Notes under the pieces: generated by a model
Told to the model about the DNA's origin: nothing
The model's database searches: none
Seen by the model: the letters and a program-made list of their open reading frames with translations, nothing else
Part shown: in pieces, positions 26,271-33,793 of the stretch
Layout of the letters: every line of letters begins with the position of its first letter
Position numbering within the stretch: position 1 is the stretch's first letter
Translations under genes and position numbers: made by a program
Source of the DNA: Actinomadura alba
Lineage (GTDB): Bacteria; Actinomycetota; Actinomycetes; Streptosporangiales; Streptosporangiaceae
Length of the DNA: 64,000 bases
Direction: 5' to 3'
NCBI RefSeq assembly: GCF_014323705.1
Contig: NZ_JABVEC010000024.1
Location: 53,123 to 117,122 of the forward strand

Positions 26271-27707
26271 TCAGGACCGGGCGGCTTGGGCGATCGCGTC
26301 GCCGATGCGGTGCACGCGCAGGGCGTTGGTCGATCCCGGAGTGCCGGGGGGTGAGCCCGCGACGATGACGACCCGGTCGCCCTTCTGGCACCGGCCGATC
26401 TCCAGGAGCGCCTGCTCGACCTGCCGGACCATCTCGTCGGTGTGGTCGACCCTGGGCACGGTGAAGGTCTCGGTGCCCCAGACCAGCGCGAGCTGACCGC
26501 GGGTGCTCTGCACGGCCGTGAAGGCCAGCAGGGGGATGGAGGAGCGATAGCGGGACAGGCGCCGGGCGCTCTCGCCGGTCATGGTGAAGGCGACCAGGGC
26601 CTTGGCCCCCACGATCGCGCCGACCTCGGCCGCCGCCTTGGCGATGGCACCGCCGACGGTCTCGGGCATGCGGGTGAGCGCGTGCGAGGTGCGCAGGGTG
26701 GTCTCTTCGGCGGCGCAGACGATGCGGCTCATCGTCTCGACCGACTCGATGGGGTACTGCCCGACACTGGTCTCACCGGACAGCATGACCGCGTCGGCGC
26801 CCTCGAAGACCGCATTGGCGACGTCGGAGGTCTCGGCGCGGGTCGGCCGGGGCGCGGAGATCATCGACTCGAGCATCTGAGTGGCCACGATGACCGGCCG
26901 GGCCTTCTCGCGGGCGAGCTCGATGGCGCGCTTCTGCACGATCGGCACCTGCTCGAGGGGGAGCTCGACGCCGAGGTCGCCGCGGGCGACCATGATGCCG
27001 TCGAAGGCGGCCACGATGTTACTGAGCTGTTCGACCGCCTGCGGCTTTTCGATCTTGGCGAGGACGGGGAGGCGGACGCCCTCCTCCTCCATGATCCGGT
27101 AGACGTCGTCGGCGTCCTCGGGGCTGCGCACGAAGGACAGCGCGATCATGTCCACGCCTAGGCGCAGTGCCCAGCGCAGGTCGGTCTCGTCCTTGTCGGT
27201 GAGGGCGGGGACGCTGACCGCGACGCCGGGCAGGTTGAGGCCCTTGTTGTCGGAGACCATGCCGCCGACGACGACGCGCGTGCGGACGCGCGGGCCGTCG
27301 ACCTCGACGACCTCGAGTGCGACCCGGCCGTCGTCGATGAGCACGGTGTCTCCGGCCGTCACGTCGCCCGGCAGCCCGGCGTAGGTCGTGGAGACCTCTT
27401 TGCGGTCGCCGGGGACGTCCTCGGTCGTGATCGTGAACTCGTCGCCGAGCGTCAGGCGTACCGGCCCCTCGCTGAAGCGGCCGAGGCGGATCTTGGGCCC
27501 CTGGAGATCGGCGAGGATGCCGACTCCCCGGCCGGTCGCCTCGGAGGCCTCGCGGATGTACCCATGGACCTCCTCGTGCTGGGCATGCTCGCCGTGGCTC
27601 ATGTTGAGCCGAGCCACGTCGACGCCGGCCTCGACGAGGGCGTGGATCTTCTCCCTGCTGGAGCAGGCGGGTCCGATGGTGCTGACTATTTTCGCTCGAC
27701 GACTCAC
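26271..27707 (-). CDS. pyk: Pyruvate kinase
   Basis: 478 residues from GTG 27707 (GTG 27713 is the alternative). It converts phosphoenolpyruvate and ADP to pyruvate and ATP. Motifs: RRAKIVSTIGPACSS, RLNMSHG, DLQGPKIRLG, B-domain DTVLIDDGRV, active-site signature VLAKIEKPQAVEQ, MVARGDLGVELP and ATQMLESMI with APRPTRAE. The C-terminal effector domain is intact. TAGTGT seven bases before 27707 and no SD indicate leaderless mRNA. Two DasR-type operators lie 72-103 bp upstream, pointing to control by aminosugar metabolism. Confidence 0.97.
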   Translation of the reverse strand: MSRRAKIVSTIGPACSSREKIHALVEAGVDVARLNMSHGEHAQHEEVHGYIREASEATGRGVGILADLQGPKIRLGRFSEGPVRLTLGDEFTITTEDVPGDRKEVSTTYAGLPGDVTAGDTVLIDDGRVALEVVEVDGPRVRTRVVVGGMVSDNKGLNLPGVAVSVPALTDKDETDLRWALRLGVDMIALSFVRSPEDADDVYRIMEEEGVRLPVLAKIEKPQAVEQLSNIVAAFDGIMVARGDLGVELPLEQVPIVQKRAIELAREKARPVIVATQMLESMISAPRPTRAETSDVANAVFEGADAVMLSGETSVGQYPIESVETMSRIVCAAEETTLRTSHALTRMPETVGGAIAKAAAEVGAIVGAKALVAFTMTGESARRLSRYRSSIPLLAFTAVQSTRGQLALVWGTETFTVPRVDHTDEMVRQVEQALLEIGRCQKGDRVVIVAGSPPGTPGSTNALRVHRIGDAIAQAARS

Positions 27708-27714
27708 GGGCACA

Positions 27715-27720
27715 ACACTA
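27715..27720 (-). promoter_or_regulatory. -10 hexamer TAGTGT of pyk
   Basis: TAGTGT on the minus strand ends seven bases before GTG 27707, the leaderless spacing. Confidence 0.5.
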
Positions 27721-27778
27721 TGTAATTACCGGTCGGTACGTTGATTTGTGCAGGACATCGTCGACGAACGTTCACAGA

Positions 27779-27790
27779 TTGGTATAGACC
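27779..27790 (-). promoter_or_regulatory. Second, weaker DasR-type operator upstream of pyk
   Basis: TTGGTATAGACC differs by one base from the same window of the perfect palindrome 19 bp away. The tandem arrangement supports a real regulator site. Confidence 0.6.
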
Positions 27791-27798
27791 TCGAGGTT

Positions 27799-27810
27799 TG
27801 GTCTAGACCA
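27799..27810 (-). promoter_or_regulatory. DasR-responsive element (dre) upstream of pyk
   Basis: TGGTCTAGACCA is a perfect 12-bp palindrome identical to the core of the dre sites bound by the GntR/HutC-family regulator DasR in Streptomyces (aminosugar control). It is 92 bp before the pyk start. The operator identity is established knowledge; function here is inferred. Confidence 0.72.
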
Positions 27811-27896
27811 GAAAAGAGGAGGTCGGGAGCCCTACGGCGGACCCGCCCGGGGCCGTCGGGATTTGGTCGAGGATCTTGGCCGCGCCCGCGTCGAGC

Positions 27897-28451
27897 CTAT
27901 CCCTTCAGCACCTCGACGGTCTGCTGGCAGAACGCCTTGAGGTCGTCGGGCATGCGGCTCGTGACGAGCGTGTTGGGCCCGTCGGTGCAGACATGGACCT
28001 CCTCGTCGACCCAGGTCGCCCCGGCGTTGCGCAGGTCGGTCCTGAGGCTGGGCCACGAGGTGAGCGTGCGGCCCCGTACGACGTCGGCCTCGATGAGCGT
28101 CCACGGCGCGTGGCAGATCGCCGCCACCGGCTTGCCCGCCTCGAAGAACCCCTTGGCGAACGCGACCGCGTTGGGCTGCATCCGCAGGTAGTCGGGGTTG
28201 GCGACGCCGCCCGGCAGCACCAGGCCGGCGAACTCCTCGATCGATGAGACGTCGACGGTGCTGTCCACAGCGAAGGTGTCGGCCTTGTCGAGGTGGTGGA
28301 AGGCCTGGACCCGGCCCGAGTCGGTCGAGATCAGCCTGGGTGTGCCTCCGGCCTGTTCGACGGCCTTCCACGGCTCGGTGAGCTCGACCTGCTCGACCCC
28401 TTCGGGGGCGACGAGGAACGCGATGGTCTTGCCCTGTATATCGGTGGTCAT
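27897..28451 (-). CDS. DJ-1/PfpI family protein
   Basis: 184 residues, the usual length of the YhbO/PfpI group. The flavodoxin-like Rossmann core is visible (IAFLVAPEGVEQVELTEPW, GLVLPGGVANPDYLR) and the nucleophile elbow is AAICHAPW with the reactive Cys, followed by the family DEEVHVCTDGPNTLVTSRMP. Members act as proteases, glyoxalases or deglycases protecting proteins from carbonyl stress; which applies is not decidable. It is minus strand, upstream of pyk, with the dre sites in between. Confidence 0.93.
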   Translation of the reverse strand: MTTDIQGKTIAFLVAPEGVEQVELTEPWKAVEQAGGTPRLISTDSGRVQAFHHLDKADTFAVDSTVDVSSIEEFAGLVLPGGVANPDYLRMQPNAVAFAKGFFEAGKPVAAICHAPWTLIEADVVRGRTLTSWPSLRTDLRNAGATWVDEEVHVCTDGPNTLVTSRMPDDLKAFCQQTVEVLKG

Positions 28452-28547
28452 GTCGGACTCTCTCTCCCGTTCTCGCTGCTGCGGCTGCTGACGGGGGTAG
28501 CCCTGCCCGGCGATCGGACGGCTACTCGCGAGGCGGCGCGTGACGCG

Positions 28548-28784
28548 TCAATCGGCCTTCGCGCCGCAACCGACGATGCGCAGACGGTGCCGGCAGGCGT
28601 AGGCGTCCGCGACACAGCGATTGCCGAACGTCATGGTGGTGCCGTTGGCGAACCGGCAGTTCACCGGCTCGTAGATCATGGTGCAGGCCTGCGGGCAGCC
28701 CCGTGTGCCGGGCCCGGGTGCCTCCCCGGCGCAGGCACCCCCCAGCAGGCCAAGGGTCGCCGCCAGGGCGAGCAGGACGCGCAT
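28548..28784 (-). CDS. Small lipoprotein with Kazal-like Cys pattern
   Basis: 78 residues from ATG 28784, preceded by GGGGGTGG. The signal peptide (LLALAATLGLLGGAC) ends in a lipobox-like GGAC. The rest has six further Cys: CPQACTMIYEPVNC, then FGNRCVADAYAC and the final IVGCG. This pattern resembles Kazal serine protease inhibitors (C-x3-C-x7-C...NxC-x6-C...C). It may be a surface protease inhibitor. A GTG-type upstream start would add a non-signal leader. It is divergent from the PLP-decarboxylase gene. Confidence 0.72.
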   Translation of the reverse strand: MRVLLALAATLGLLGGACAGEAPGPGTRGCPQACTMIYEPVNCRFANGTTMTFGNRCVADAYACRHRLRIVGCGAKAD

Positions 28785-28912
28785 CAGACCACCCCCGTCA
28801 CGGCGATGAGCGTTCATCACTCATCGTAGTCGTTACCTCACTCGTTCTTGCCGGTGACCCGCCCGCCGGGGAAAGATCGACAACGCCGCCGTGCCCCTGA
28901 TTCACTTGCGTG

Positions 28913-30340
28913 ATGGCCGACCCCCTTGGTGAACGAGATGAGGCCGCCGCCGCGCTGAACCTGGTCGGAGCGGCCGCAGAACCGTACCTGCGGAGCCTCC
29001 CCGACCGCCTGGTGCACGACCGGACGCGCGATGTGCTGCTCGACGAGCTCGACGGCCCGCTGCCCGAGCGGGGGGCGGGGGCCGTGGCGGGGGTCGAGCG
29101 GTTGCTGCGCGTCGGCACCGAGGCGGGGACGCATTCGGCCGGGCCGCGGTTCTTCCATTTCGTGGTGGGCGGGGCGACGCCGGCGGCCGTGGCGGGCGAC
29201 TGGATCACCTCGCTGCTGGACCAGGCGTCGGGGTTGTGGGCGACCTCGCCGTTCGCCGCGCGTGCCGAGGGCGTCGTGCTCCGCTGGTTGAAAGAGTTGT
29301 TCGGCCTGCCGGAGTCGTGGGGCGGGGTGCTCACGCCGAGTGCGACGCTGGCGCACGTGAGCGGTCTGGCCTGTGCGAGGTTCTGGTGGGCGGATCGGCA
29401 CGGTGTGGACGTGACGGCGCGGGGTCTGGCGGGGCTGCCGGCGATGCCGGTGCTCAGCAGCGGTTATGTGCACGTGAGCACCCGGAAGGCCCTGCAGATC
29501 CTCGGGTGCGGCCGTGACACGCTGCGGACGTTCGCGCTCGACGACACCGGGCGGCTGGATCTGGCGGCGATGGAGGCGGCCCTCGCCGAGATCGGCGGCC
29601 CGGCGGTCCTGGTGGGCAATGTCGGGGAGGTCAACACCGGCGACTCCGATCCGATCGAGCCGCTCGCCGATCTCGCCGAGCGGTACGGCGCCTGGCTGCA
29701 CGTCGACGGGGCGTTCGGGATGTTCTCGGCGCTCTCGCCGCGGACCGCGCACATGGCCCGGGGGGTCGAGCGGGCCGATTCGGTGACCGTCGACGGGCAC
29801 AAATGGCTGAATGTGCCCTATGAGAGCGGGTTCTCGTTCGTGCGCGACGCCTCGCTGCCGGGCCGGGCGTTCGGTGCGTGGGGTGCCGCCTATCTGCCGG
29901 ACGCCGACGACGAGCACGTCAACTACAACATGCTCGGCCCGGAGTCGTCGCGGCGGGCGCGTGCTCTGCCCATCTGGGCGACGCTGTACGCGTACGGGCG
30001 TGAGGGGTACCGGGCGATGGTGGAGCGCCATCTGGACGTGGCGGCCCACCTGGGCGGGCTCGTCGAGGGTGATCCGGATCTGGAGTTGCTGGCGCCGGTG
30101 CGGTTGTGCGTGGTGTGCTTCCGGTACCGCCCGCGGGGCGTGCCGGAGGAGCGGCTGGACGACCTCAACGCCCGGTTGGGCGCGGCGCTGCTGGCCGACG
30201 GCCGGGTCTACGCGGGTACGAGCACCTATCGCGGGATGACGGTGCTGCGGCCCGCGATCGTGAACTGGCGTACGACGGTGTCCGACATCGAGCTGTTCGT
30301 CGAGGTCGTCCGGGAGCTCGGCGCCGAAAAGGCCGGCTGA
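28913..30340 (+). CDS. PLP-dependent group II decarboxylase family protein
   Basis: 475 residues from ATG 28913 (GTG three bases earlier possible). Fold-type I decarboxylase of the aromatic amino acid/glutamate decarboxylase group: FHFVVGGATPAAVAGDW, the PLP-ring segment TPSATLAHVSGL, LHVDGAFGMF with the Asp, and the Schiff-base lysine in SVTVDGHKWLNVPYESG. The C-terminus VLRPAIVNWRTT matches. The substrate is probably an aromatic or branched L-amino acid; some members act as aldehyde synthases. No clear SD, so leaderless translation is possible. It is transcribed alone. Confidence 0.92.
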   Translation: MADPLGERDEAAAALNLVGAAAEPYLRSLPDRLVHDRTRDVLLDELDGPLPERGAGAVAGVERLLRVGTEAGTHSAGPRFFHFVVGGATPAAVAGDWITSLLDQASGLWATSPFAARAEGVVLRWLKELFGLPESWGGVLTPSATLAHVSGLACARFWWADRHGVDVTARGLAGLPAMPVLSSGYVHVSTRKALQILGCGRDTLRTFALDDTGRLDLAAMEAALAEIGGPAVLVGNVGEVNTGDSDPIEPLADLAERYGAWLHVDGAFGMFSALSPRTAHMARGVERADSVTVDGHKWLNVPYESGFSFVRDASLPGRAFGAWGAAYLPDADDEHVNYNMLGPESSRRARALPIWATLYAYGREGYRAMVERHLDVAAHLGGLVEGDPDLELLAPVRLCVVCFRYRPRGVPEERLDDLNARLGAALLADGRVYAGTSTYRGMTVLRPAIVNWRTTVSDIELFVEVVRELGAEKAG

Positions 30341-30428
30341 GCGACGAGCCGGCCGGTGGTCCGGGTGCTCTAGAGCCTCCTGTCCGGCGGGTCTTGGCCG
30401 GTCGTCCAGTGCTGTCAGAGGGCTCGGC

Positions 30429-30434
30429 TAGGTT
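30429..30434 (+). promoter_or_regulatory. -10 hexamer TAGGTT of leaderless gene
   Basis: TAGGTT ends eight bases before ATG 30443, with no SD. Confidence 0.5.
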
Positions 30435-30442
30435 CACCGGCC

Positions 30443-31135
30443 ATGAGGTCTGCGTCGCTTCTCCTTCACCTGCGCCGGGAACTCGATACCTTCCAGGCCT
30501 GTCTCAGCCGTGACTTGTCAGCGCGGATCGAGCACTGTGGCGATTGGACGCTGCACGATCTGGCGGACCACCTGGGCGGTTCGAATCTGTGGGCGGCGGC
30601 TGCTGTGATCGAGCAGCGTGGTGACTACAAGCCTCCGGCGGCTCCTCGGGATCCGGCTGCGCTGGTGAGCTGGTTCGAGGAGTCGTCCGCGACGTTGCTC
30701 CACGCACTGGACAGGGATCCCGGTACCAGCGCCTGGGCGTTTCACCCGCCGCATACGGTCGGTTTCTGGCAGCGGCGCCGCTGCCTGGAGGCGCTCGTGC
30801 ACCGCTGGGACGCCGAACACGCGATCGGTATACCGAGCCTGCTCGACGCCGAACTGGCAGGTGAGGGGGTTGCGGAAGTCTTCGACACGATGGCGCCGAG
30901 GCAGATGGCCCGAGGCCGTGCGAAACCGCCCGCATCCGCGCTGCGGCTTGAAGCCACGGACACCGGAACCTGCTGGACGTATGGCCCAGGTGTCCCGGTG
31001 GCCACGCTCTCCGCCACCGCGGAGAACCTTCTGCTACTGCTCTGGGGCAGAGTGCGAGGCGACAGCGAGGCATTCGTGTGGGAGGGCGACCAGCAAGCCG
31101 GCCGGCACATCCTGGACGGTCCCCTGACTGCCTGA
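30443..31135 (+). CDS. Maleylpyruvate isomerase-family (DinB-like, mycothiol-dependent type) protein
   Basis: 230 residues. The DinB-like four-helix domain carries WTLHDLADHLGGSNLWAAAAV (metal His in DHLGG) and CLEALVHRWDAEHA (second metal site HRWDAE), typical of the TIGR03083-type mycothiol maleylpyruvate isomerase family of actinobacteria. A C-terminal SCP-like region (LRLEATDTGTCWTYGPG) follows. These enzymes use a metal and mycothiol in isomerisation, conjugation or detoxification. The substrate is unknown. Leaderless start, single gene, convergent with the VOC gene. Confidence 0.87.
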   Translation: MRSASLLLHLRRELDTFQACLSRDLSARIEHCGDWTLHDLADHLGGSNLWAAAAVIEQRGDYKPPAAPRDPAALVSWFEESSATLLHALDRDPGTSAWAFHPPHTVGFWQRRRCLEALVHRWDAEHAIGIPSLLDAELAGEGVAEVFDTMAPRQMARGRAKPPASALRLEATDTGTCWTYGPGVPVATLSATAENLLLLLWGRVRGDSEAFVWEGDQQAGRHILDGPLTA

Positions 31136-31190
31136 CGCCGCTTGACGCAGATCACGATCAGGAGCGCGAGCGGACGGCGGCCGCCCTCCT

Positions 31191-31649
31191 CTAGGCCTGC
31201 TCCTCGCTTCCGCCCCAGCCGGCGCTCTCGTCGAGTTCGTCGAAGGGCTGGGTAAGGCTGTACCAGTTGCCCGAGTCGTCGCGGAAGATGGCCTCGATGC
31301 CGTACGGGCGTTTCTGGGGTTCCTGCAGGAACGTGACGCCCTTGGCGGACAGCTCGCGGTGCGCGGCGTGGCAGTCGTCGGTGTTGAAAGCGCCGGCTCC
31401 GAGCACTCCCTTGGTGATCAGTGCCTTGAGCTGTTCGGCGGACTCGGGGTCCAGCGACGGGGGGCCGGGCACCATGAGGGTCAGCTGCAGTTCCGGCTGG
31501 TTCTTCGCGCCGACGGTGACCCAGCGCATGCCGCCCTCGCCGAGGGTCATGTCGTATCTGAGCTCGAGGCCGAGCTTCTCGGTGAAGAACTCCTTGGCGG
31601 AGTCCTGGTCGAGCACCCAGATGGTGGCGAGCCCGAGTCCCGTGATCAT
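31191..31649 (-). CDS. VOC-superfamily (glyoxalase/bleomycin-resistance-like) protein
   Basis: 152 residues from ATG 31649, with AAGGAG eight bases upstream. A longer frame reads through tandem repeats and is unlikely. Paired beta-alpha-beta-beta-beta modules are visible: LATIWVLDQDSAKEFFTEKLG, RWVTVGAKNQPELQLTLMVP, then FNTDDCHAAHRELSAKGVTF and AIFRDDSGNWYSLTQP (metal Glu replaced in this last strand). It lies 115 bp downstream of an AraC regulator on the same strand, a pairing I know from actinobacteria. It probably detoxifies or sequesters a small molecule sensed by that regulator. Confidence 0.9.
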   Translation of the reverse strand: MITGLGLATIWVLDQDSAKEFFTEKLGLELRYDMTLGEGGMRWVTVGAKNQPELQLTLMVPGPPSLDPESAEQLKALITKGVLGAGAFNTDDCHAAHRELSAKGVTFLQEPQKRPYGIEAIFRDDSGNWYSLTQPFDELDESAGWGGSEEQA

Positions 31650-31669
31650 TCGATGTGCTCCTTCGAGAG

Positions 31670-31711
31670 GTGTTCGCGGTGTAGGGGTGTTCGCGGTGTG
31701 GTGTTCGCGGT
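31670..31711 (-). repeat. Three tandem GTGTTCGCGGT repeats upstream of VOC gene
   Basis: Copies at 31670-31680, 31687-31697 and 31701-31711 (steps 17 and 14 bp) lie between the AraC gene and the VOC start codon. They may be AraC-type half-sites or a slippage tract. Confidence 0.65.
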
Positions 31712-31764
31712 TCTGCGCGTTCACGCTAGGTAGCGGCGGCCGCTCACGCCTTCTCGAAAATTGC

Positions 31765-32214
31765 TCAGGCGCCGCGAAAGCCGCCCGCCCAGAAGAGCAC
31801 GAAGCAGCCGGGGACGTGCGCGGATCCGCTCTGGCGGGCGCTCTCGCGGAACCGGCCGGGGGTCATTCCGGTCTGTTGCTTGAAGCGGGTGCAGAACGTG
31901 CCGAGGCTGGTGAAGCCCACCAGCATGCAGATCTCGGTGACGGTGAGGTTGGCCGAGCGCAGCATGTCCTGGGCGCGCTCGATCCGCCGGCGGCTGAGGT
32001 ACTGCCCCGGGGTCTCGCCGTACACCTCGCGGAAGCGTCGTACGAAGTGGTACGTGGAGTAGCCGGCGCGGGCGGCGACGGTCGCGACGTCCAGCGGCTC
32101 GGCCCAGTCCCGGTCCATCGTGTCCTTGGCGATGCGCATGCGCCGCAGGAGTGCGGGGTCGGGCGGCCGGGTGCCCTCCCGGGCGACGGGCGGTGCCGGC
32201 GGGTGGGTCTTCAT
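31765..32214 (-). CDS. AraC-family transcriptional regulator
   Basis: 149 residues, consisting of little more than the DNA-binding domain. Two HTHs are present: LDVATVAARAGYSTYHFVRR and the second with LTVTEICMLVGFTSLGTFCT, ending in the AraC signature FKQQTGMTPGRFRE. There is no large effector domain, so it may respond to concentration, a bound small molecule in the tail (about 130-149, with PGCFVLFW), or a partner. AGGA eight bases before ATG 32214. Likely co-regulates the downstream VOC gene. Confidence 0.92.
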   Translation of the reverse strand: MKTHPPAPPVAREGTRPPDPALLRRMRIAKDTMDRDWAEPLDVATVAARAGYSTYHFVRRFREVYGETPGQYLSRRRIERAQDMLRSANLTVTEICMLVGFTSLGTFCTRFKQQTGMTPGRFRESARQSGSAHVPGCFVLFWAGGFRGA

Positions 32215-32268
32215 GGTCGCGATCCTGCCATCGATGCCGTGCCCACGGCGTCCCCTTCACCAGGGGGC

Positions 32269-32294
32269 GGGCCCTCCCCGGTCGAGGAGGGCCC
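32269..32294 (-). terminator. Terminator after gltD
   Basis: GGGCCCTCC (32269-32277) pairs perfectly with GGAGGGCCC (32286-32294); loop eight bases. It begins 20 bp after the gltD stop. Confidence 0.72.
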
Positions 32295-32314
32295 GGTGCC
32301 GGGTCGTGCGTCGA

Positions 32315-33778
32315 TCAGGCCATGGGCCTGGCCGTCGGCGGGATCGGATACGGCAGGCCGGTGTGGCCGGTGAGCCACTTGTCGAGGCCCGCGGCGGCCG
32401 CGCGGCCTTCGGCGATGGCCCAGACGATCAGGGACTGGCCGCGGCCCATGTCGCCGGCGACGAAGACTCCGTCGAGTGAGGTCTTGTACGTCTTGTCGCG
32501 CTGCACGTTGCCTCGGCCGTCCAGGTCGACCCCGAGCTGTTCGAGCAGGCCGGCCTTCTCTGGCCCGAGGAAGCCCATGGCGAGGGTGACGAGTTCCGCC
32601 GGGATCTCCCGCTCGGTGCCGGGGATCGGCTTGAAGCCGCTCGCGGGACCCTCGACCTCGATCATGCGGAGCGCCTTGACGTTGCCGTCGTCGTCGCCGA
32701 CGAACTCCTGGGTGGAGAACGCGTAGACGCGCTCGCCGCCCTTGTCGGCGAGTTCCTCGTGGGCGCTCTCGATCTTGAAGAGCATGGGGTAGGTGGGCCA
32801 CGGCTGGGAGTCGGGGCGGGCCTCCGGCGGCCGCGGCATGATCTCGAGCTGGGTGACGGAGGCGGCGCCCTGGCGGAGGGCGGTGCCGATGCAGTCGGCG
32901 CCGGTGTCGCCACCACCGATCACCACGACGTGCTTGCCCGCCGCGGTGATCGCGGGCTGGTCCTGGTCGCCCTCCTGAACCCGGTTGGACTCGGGGAGGT
33001 ACTCCATGGCCTGGTGGATGCCGCGCAGTTCCCGGCCGGGTACGGGCAGGTCGCGCCATGCGGTGGCACCGCCGGCGAGCAGCACGGCGTCGTGGGTGCG
33101 CCGCAGCTCGTCGGCGGTGATGTCGACGCCGATGTTGACCGAGGTCTTGAACTCGGTGCCCTCGGCGCGCATCTGGGCGATGCGCCGCTCGATGTGGCGC
33201 TTCTCCATCTTGAACTCGGGGATGCCGTAGCGGAGCAGTCCGCCGATGCGGTCGGCCCTCTCGTACACGACGACGTCGTGACCGGCGCGGGTGAGCTGCT
33301 GGGCGGCGGCGAGCCCGGCCGGTCCGGAGCCGACGACCGCGACCCGCCGGCCGGTCTTGACCGCGGGCGGCTGGGGGCGGACCCAGCCCTCGGCCCAGGC
33401 GCGGTCGATGATCTCGACTTCGATCCGCTTGATGGTGACGGGGTCGGAGTTGATGCCGAGGACGCAGGCGGTCTCGCACGGGGCGGGGCACAGCCTGCCG
33501 GTGAACTCGGGGAAGTTGTTCGTGGCGTGCAGGCGCTCGATGGCCTGCCGCCAGTCGTACCGGTGGACGAGGTCGTTCCACTCGGGGATGAGGTTGCCGA
33601 GCGGGCAGCCCTGGTGGCAGAACGGGATGCCGCAGTCCATGCAGCGGCTCGCCTGCCGTTCGAGCGCCGGCCGGGCGAAGTCCTCGTAGACCTCGTGCCA
33701 GTCACGGATCCGGACGTCGACCGGGCGGCGGCTCGGCAGCTCGCGCGGGTGGGTCATGAACCCCTTCGGGTCGGCCAT
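32315..33778 (-). CDS. gltD: Glutamate synthase, small (beta) subunit
   Basis: 487 residues. The N-terminal Fe-S region carries SRCMDCGIPFCHQGCPLGN and CPAPCETACVLGI; FAD binding is RVAVVGSGPAGLAAAQQL and the NADPH site is VVVIGGGDTGADCIG. C-terminal FAD contact GDMGRGQSLIVWA. It passes electrons from NADPH to the large subunit. SD AAAGGGGGA precedes ATG 33778, 15 bp after the gltB stop, so gltB-gltD form an operon with a hairpin at the end. Confidence 0.97.
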   Translation of the reverse strand: MADPKGFMTHPRELPSRRPVDVRIRDWHEVYEDFARPALERQASRCMDCGIPFCHQGCPLGNLIPEWNDLVHRYDWRQAIERLHATNNFPEFTGRLCPAPCETACVLGINSDPVTIKRIEVEIIDRAWAEGWVRPQPPAVKTGRRVAVVGSGPAGLAAAQQLTRAGHDVVVYERADRIGGLLRYGIPEFKMEKRHIERRIAQMRAEGTEFKTSVNIGVDITADELRRTHDAVLLAGGATAWRDLPVPGRELRGIHQAMEYLPESNRVQEGDQDQPAITAAGKHVVVIGGGDTGADCIGTALRQGAASVTQLEIMPRPPEARPDSQPWPTYPMLFKIESAHEELADKGGERVYAFSTQEFVGDDDGNVKALRMIEVEGPASGFKPIPGTEREIPAELVTLAMGFLGPEKAGLLEQLGVDLDGRGNVQRDKTYKTSLDGVFVAGDMGRGQSLIVWAIAEGRAAAAGLDKWLTGHTGLPYPIPPTARPMA

Positions 33779-33793
33779 GTATCAGTCCCCCTT

